Source: SZUA-35 sp965530755
Lineage (GTDB): Bacteria; Actinomycetota; Acidimicrobiia; Acidimicrobiales; SZUA-35
NCBI GenBank assembly: GCA_965530755.1
Contig: CBESNA010000009.1
Location: 35,937-99,936, forward strand
Length of the DNA stretch: 64,000 nt
Reading direction: 5' to 3'
Position 1 is the stretch's first letter, and each line of letters begins with the position of its first letter. Position numbers and translations under genes: made by a program. Positions 63,170 to 64,000 of this stretch are shown here, in pieces. The notes under the pieces were generated by a model. The model was given only the letters and a program-made list of their open reading frames with translations, was not told the origin of the DNA and did not search any database.

Positions 63170-63300
63170 TCCATCACAGCGCGGTAGACCTGCGACCGCT
63201 CGCTGTCACATGGCCCCGTCATGATCGGTGCACTCGGCGTCGCTCGCCCGGCACCATGTGTCCTTCGTCGGACGGTGCGTTCTGAGCAACAGGAGTTTCG

Positions 63301-63948
63301 ATGACCGTTGATCATGCACAGCAGAAGCAAATCGATCGTGTGCGCGGCCTGCTCGCCAAAGCCACCAGCTCCGAGTTCGAAGCGGAGAGCGCAGCGTTCG
63401 AGGAGAAGGCACTGGCGCTCATGGCCGAGCACGAAATCGCCGAGCGCGACCTTCGCGAACCGGCGCACTACGGCGAGGACATGATCGACCTCACCTCGTT
63501 CGGGCGGGCCGGCAAGGGCGCTGCGTGTCTTGCCTCATGGCTTGCAGATCTGTTCGGCGGCTACGCAGTGCTCGTGTCGCTGCGAGACGGCAAGGCGGGC
63601 CGAGTGTTGGTGACGTGCACCCCATCACAGCGGGAACGACTCGACGTCATGCTCGATCACCTGCTGCCGCAGCTACGAGCAGCGATGACCAAGGACAAAC
63701 CCCGCTCCCGCATGAGCTACTCGCTTGCCTGGGCCTCGGCCGTGCTCGAGCGACTTCGAACCGCGCAGGCTGAGGTCTACAAGAGCCACGGAGCTCTCGT
63801 GCCGACAGGAGATGGGGCCCGCTCCGCATTCGAAGCCACGAATGGCACGGCGCGTCAGATGACTCTGCGGGTCAACGCGGCGTCCGCTGCGGCGGGTGCC
63901 GACGCCGGCAACGAGGCCGACCTCGGCCACGACCGACTGACCGGGTGA
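63301..63948 (+). CDS. DUF2786 domain-containing protein
   Basis: 215 residues with an excellent AGGAG five bases before ATG 63301. The N-terminal QIDRVRGLLAKATSSEFEAES and EEKALALMAEHEIAERDL match DUF2786, often found in phage-like or mobile contexts and of unknown function. The middle part has LASWLADLFGGYAVLVSL. The C-terminus is Ala/Gly-rich. The stop codon at 63946-63948 lies inside the second unit of an octanucleotide repeat, so the end of the protein is shaped by the array. Confidence 0.85.
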   Translation: MTVDHAQQKQIDRVRGLLAKATSSEFEAESAAFEEKALALMAEHEIAERDLREPAHYGEDMIDLTSFGRAGKGAACLASWLADLFGGYAVLVSLRDGKAGRVLVTCTPSQRERLDVMLDHLLPQLRAAMTKDKPRSRMSYSLAWASAVLERLRTAQAEVYKSHGALVPTGDGARSAFEATNGTARQMTLRVNAASAAAGADAGNEADLGHDRLTG

Positions 63949-64000
63949 CCGGGTGACCGGGTGACCGGGTGACCGGGTGACCGGGTGACCGGGTGACCGG
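63938..64000. repeat. TGACCGGG octanucleotide tandem array, continuing past the window end
   Basis: At least 7.9 exact copies of TGACCGGG run from 63938 to the end. The unit contains TGA, and because 8 is not a multiple of 3 the array presents a stop in every frame. The first copy encodes the last residues of the DUF2786 protein and the second supplies its stop. Slipped-strand copy change is expected. Confidence 0.97.

Noticed and set aside
63170..63300. Possible tRNA or small RNA upstream of the DUF2786 gene
   Set aside because: No cloverleaf or strong hairpin could be built by eye, and the 131-base gap is adequately explained as a leader with a ribosome site.

Overview
High-GC, gene-dense chromosomal DNA with very short intergenic gaps, many ATGA/GTGA stop-start overlaps and frequent GTG starts. 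The gene mix points to an actinobacterium: an F420/PPOX-type flavin-fold protein, LPxTG-like surface proteins, a two-member DUF1990/PLDc_N neighbourhood, a 13E12-type HNH remnant, MmpL and form-II CoxL-like proteins. The class Acidimicrobiia (Ilumatobacter-like) is my best guess, by inference only. I found no rRNA, tRNA, CRISPR array, intact insertion sequence or prophage.

Layout. 1-5.4 kb (minus strand): DoxX-like membrane protein, VOC protein, an ArsC-family reductase with an in-frame UGA at the catalytic Cys position followed by a SECIS-like hairpin, thiol peroxidase tpx, two PLP fold-type-II enzymes and a second VOC protein. 5.4-9.1 kb: M20 amidohydrolase, GNAT, phosphotransferase, small membrane protein and DUF1990. 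9.2-13.5 kb: a DMFase-like protein, a Cys-pair repeat LPxTG surface protein, a DsbB-like protein and a PhyH dioxygenase. 13.6-17.7 kb: a methyltransferase, then a tightly coupled M20 peptidase-astA-astB operon for arginine succinyltransferase-type catabolism. 17.8-27.2 kb: one gene for a 3,149-residue DUF11/SdrD-B surface protein. 27.3-30.8 kb: a glutamine synthetase-family ligase, a decayed HNH gene interrupted by a twin-hairpin element, and an MBL-fold hydrolase.

30.8-41.8 kb looks like one signalling and exopolysaccharide locus. It has a membrane HD-GYP protein fused to a large predicted extracellular beta-repeat region, a divergent glycosidase-like lipoprotein, and an overlapping response regulator-HEAT protein-GT2 synthase operon. 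41.9-45.6 kb: zwf, a methyltransferase, two small ORFs, and a divergent cadI/arsR pair with an operator-like palindrome. 45.6-48.6 kb: a three-gene ABC-2 exporter. 48.7-55.6 kb: GNAT, a methyltransferase/tetR pair sharing two palindromic operators, an esterase lipoprotein, SRPBCC, an orphan CoxL-like large subunit and a PPOX protein. 55.7-59.8 kb: an MmpL transporter divergent from a histidine kinase/response regulator pair. 59.9-64 kb: SDR, AceE-like E1, DUF2786 and an octanucleotide tandem array running off the window end.

The most unusual feature is the probable selenocysteine-containing ArsC-like reductase at 870-1223. Next are the HD-GYP ectodomain fusion and the arginine catabolism operon with an M20 peptidase in place of the usual AstE.
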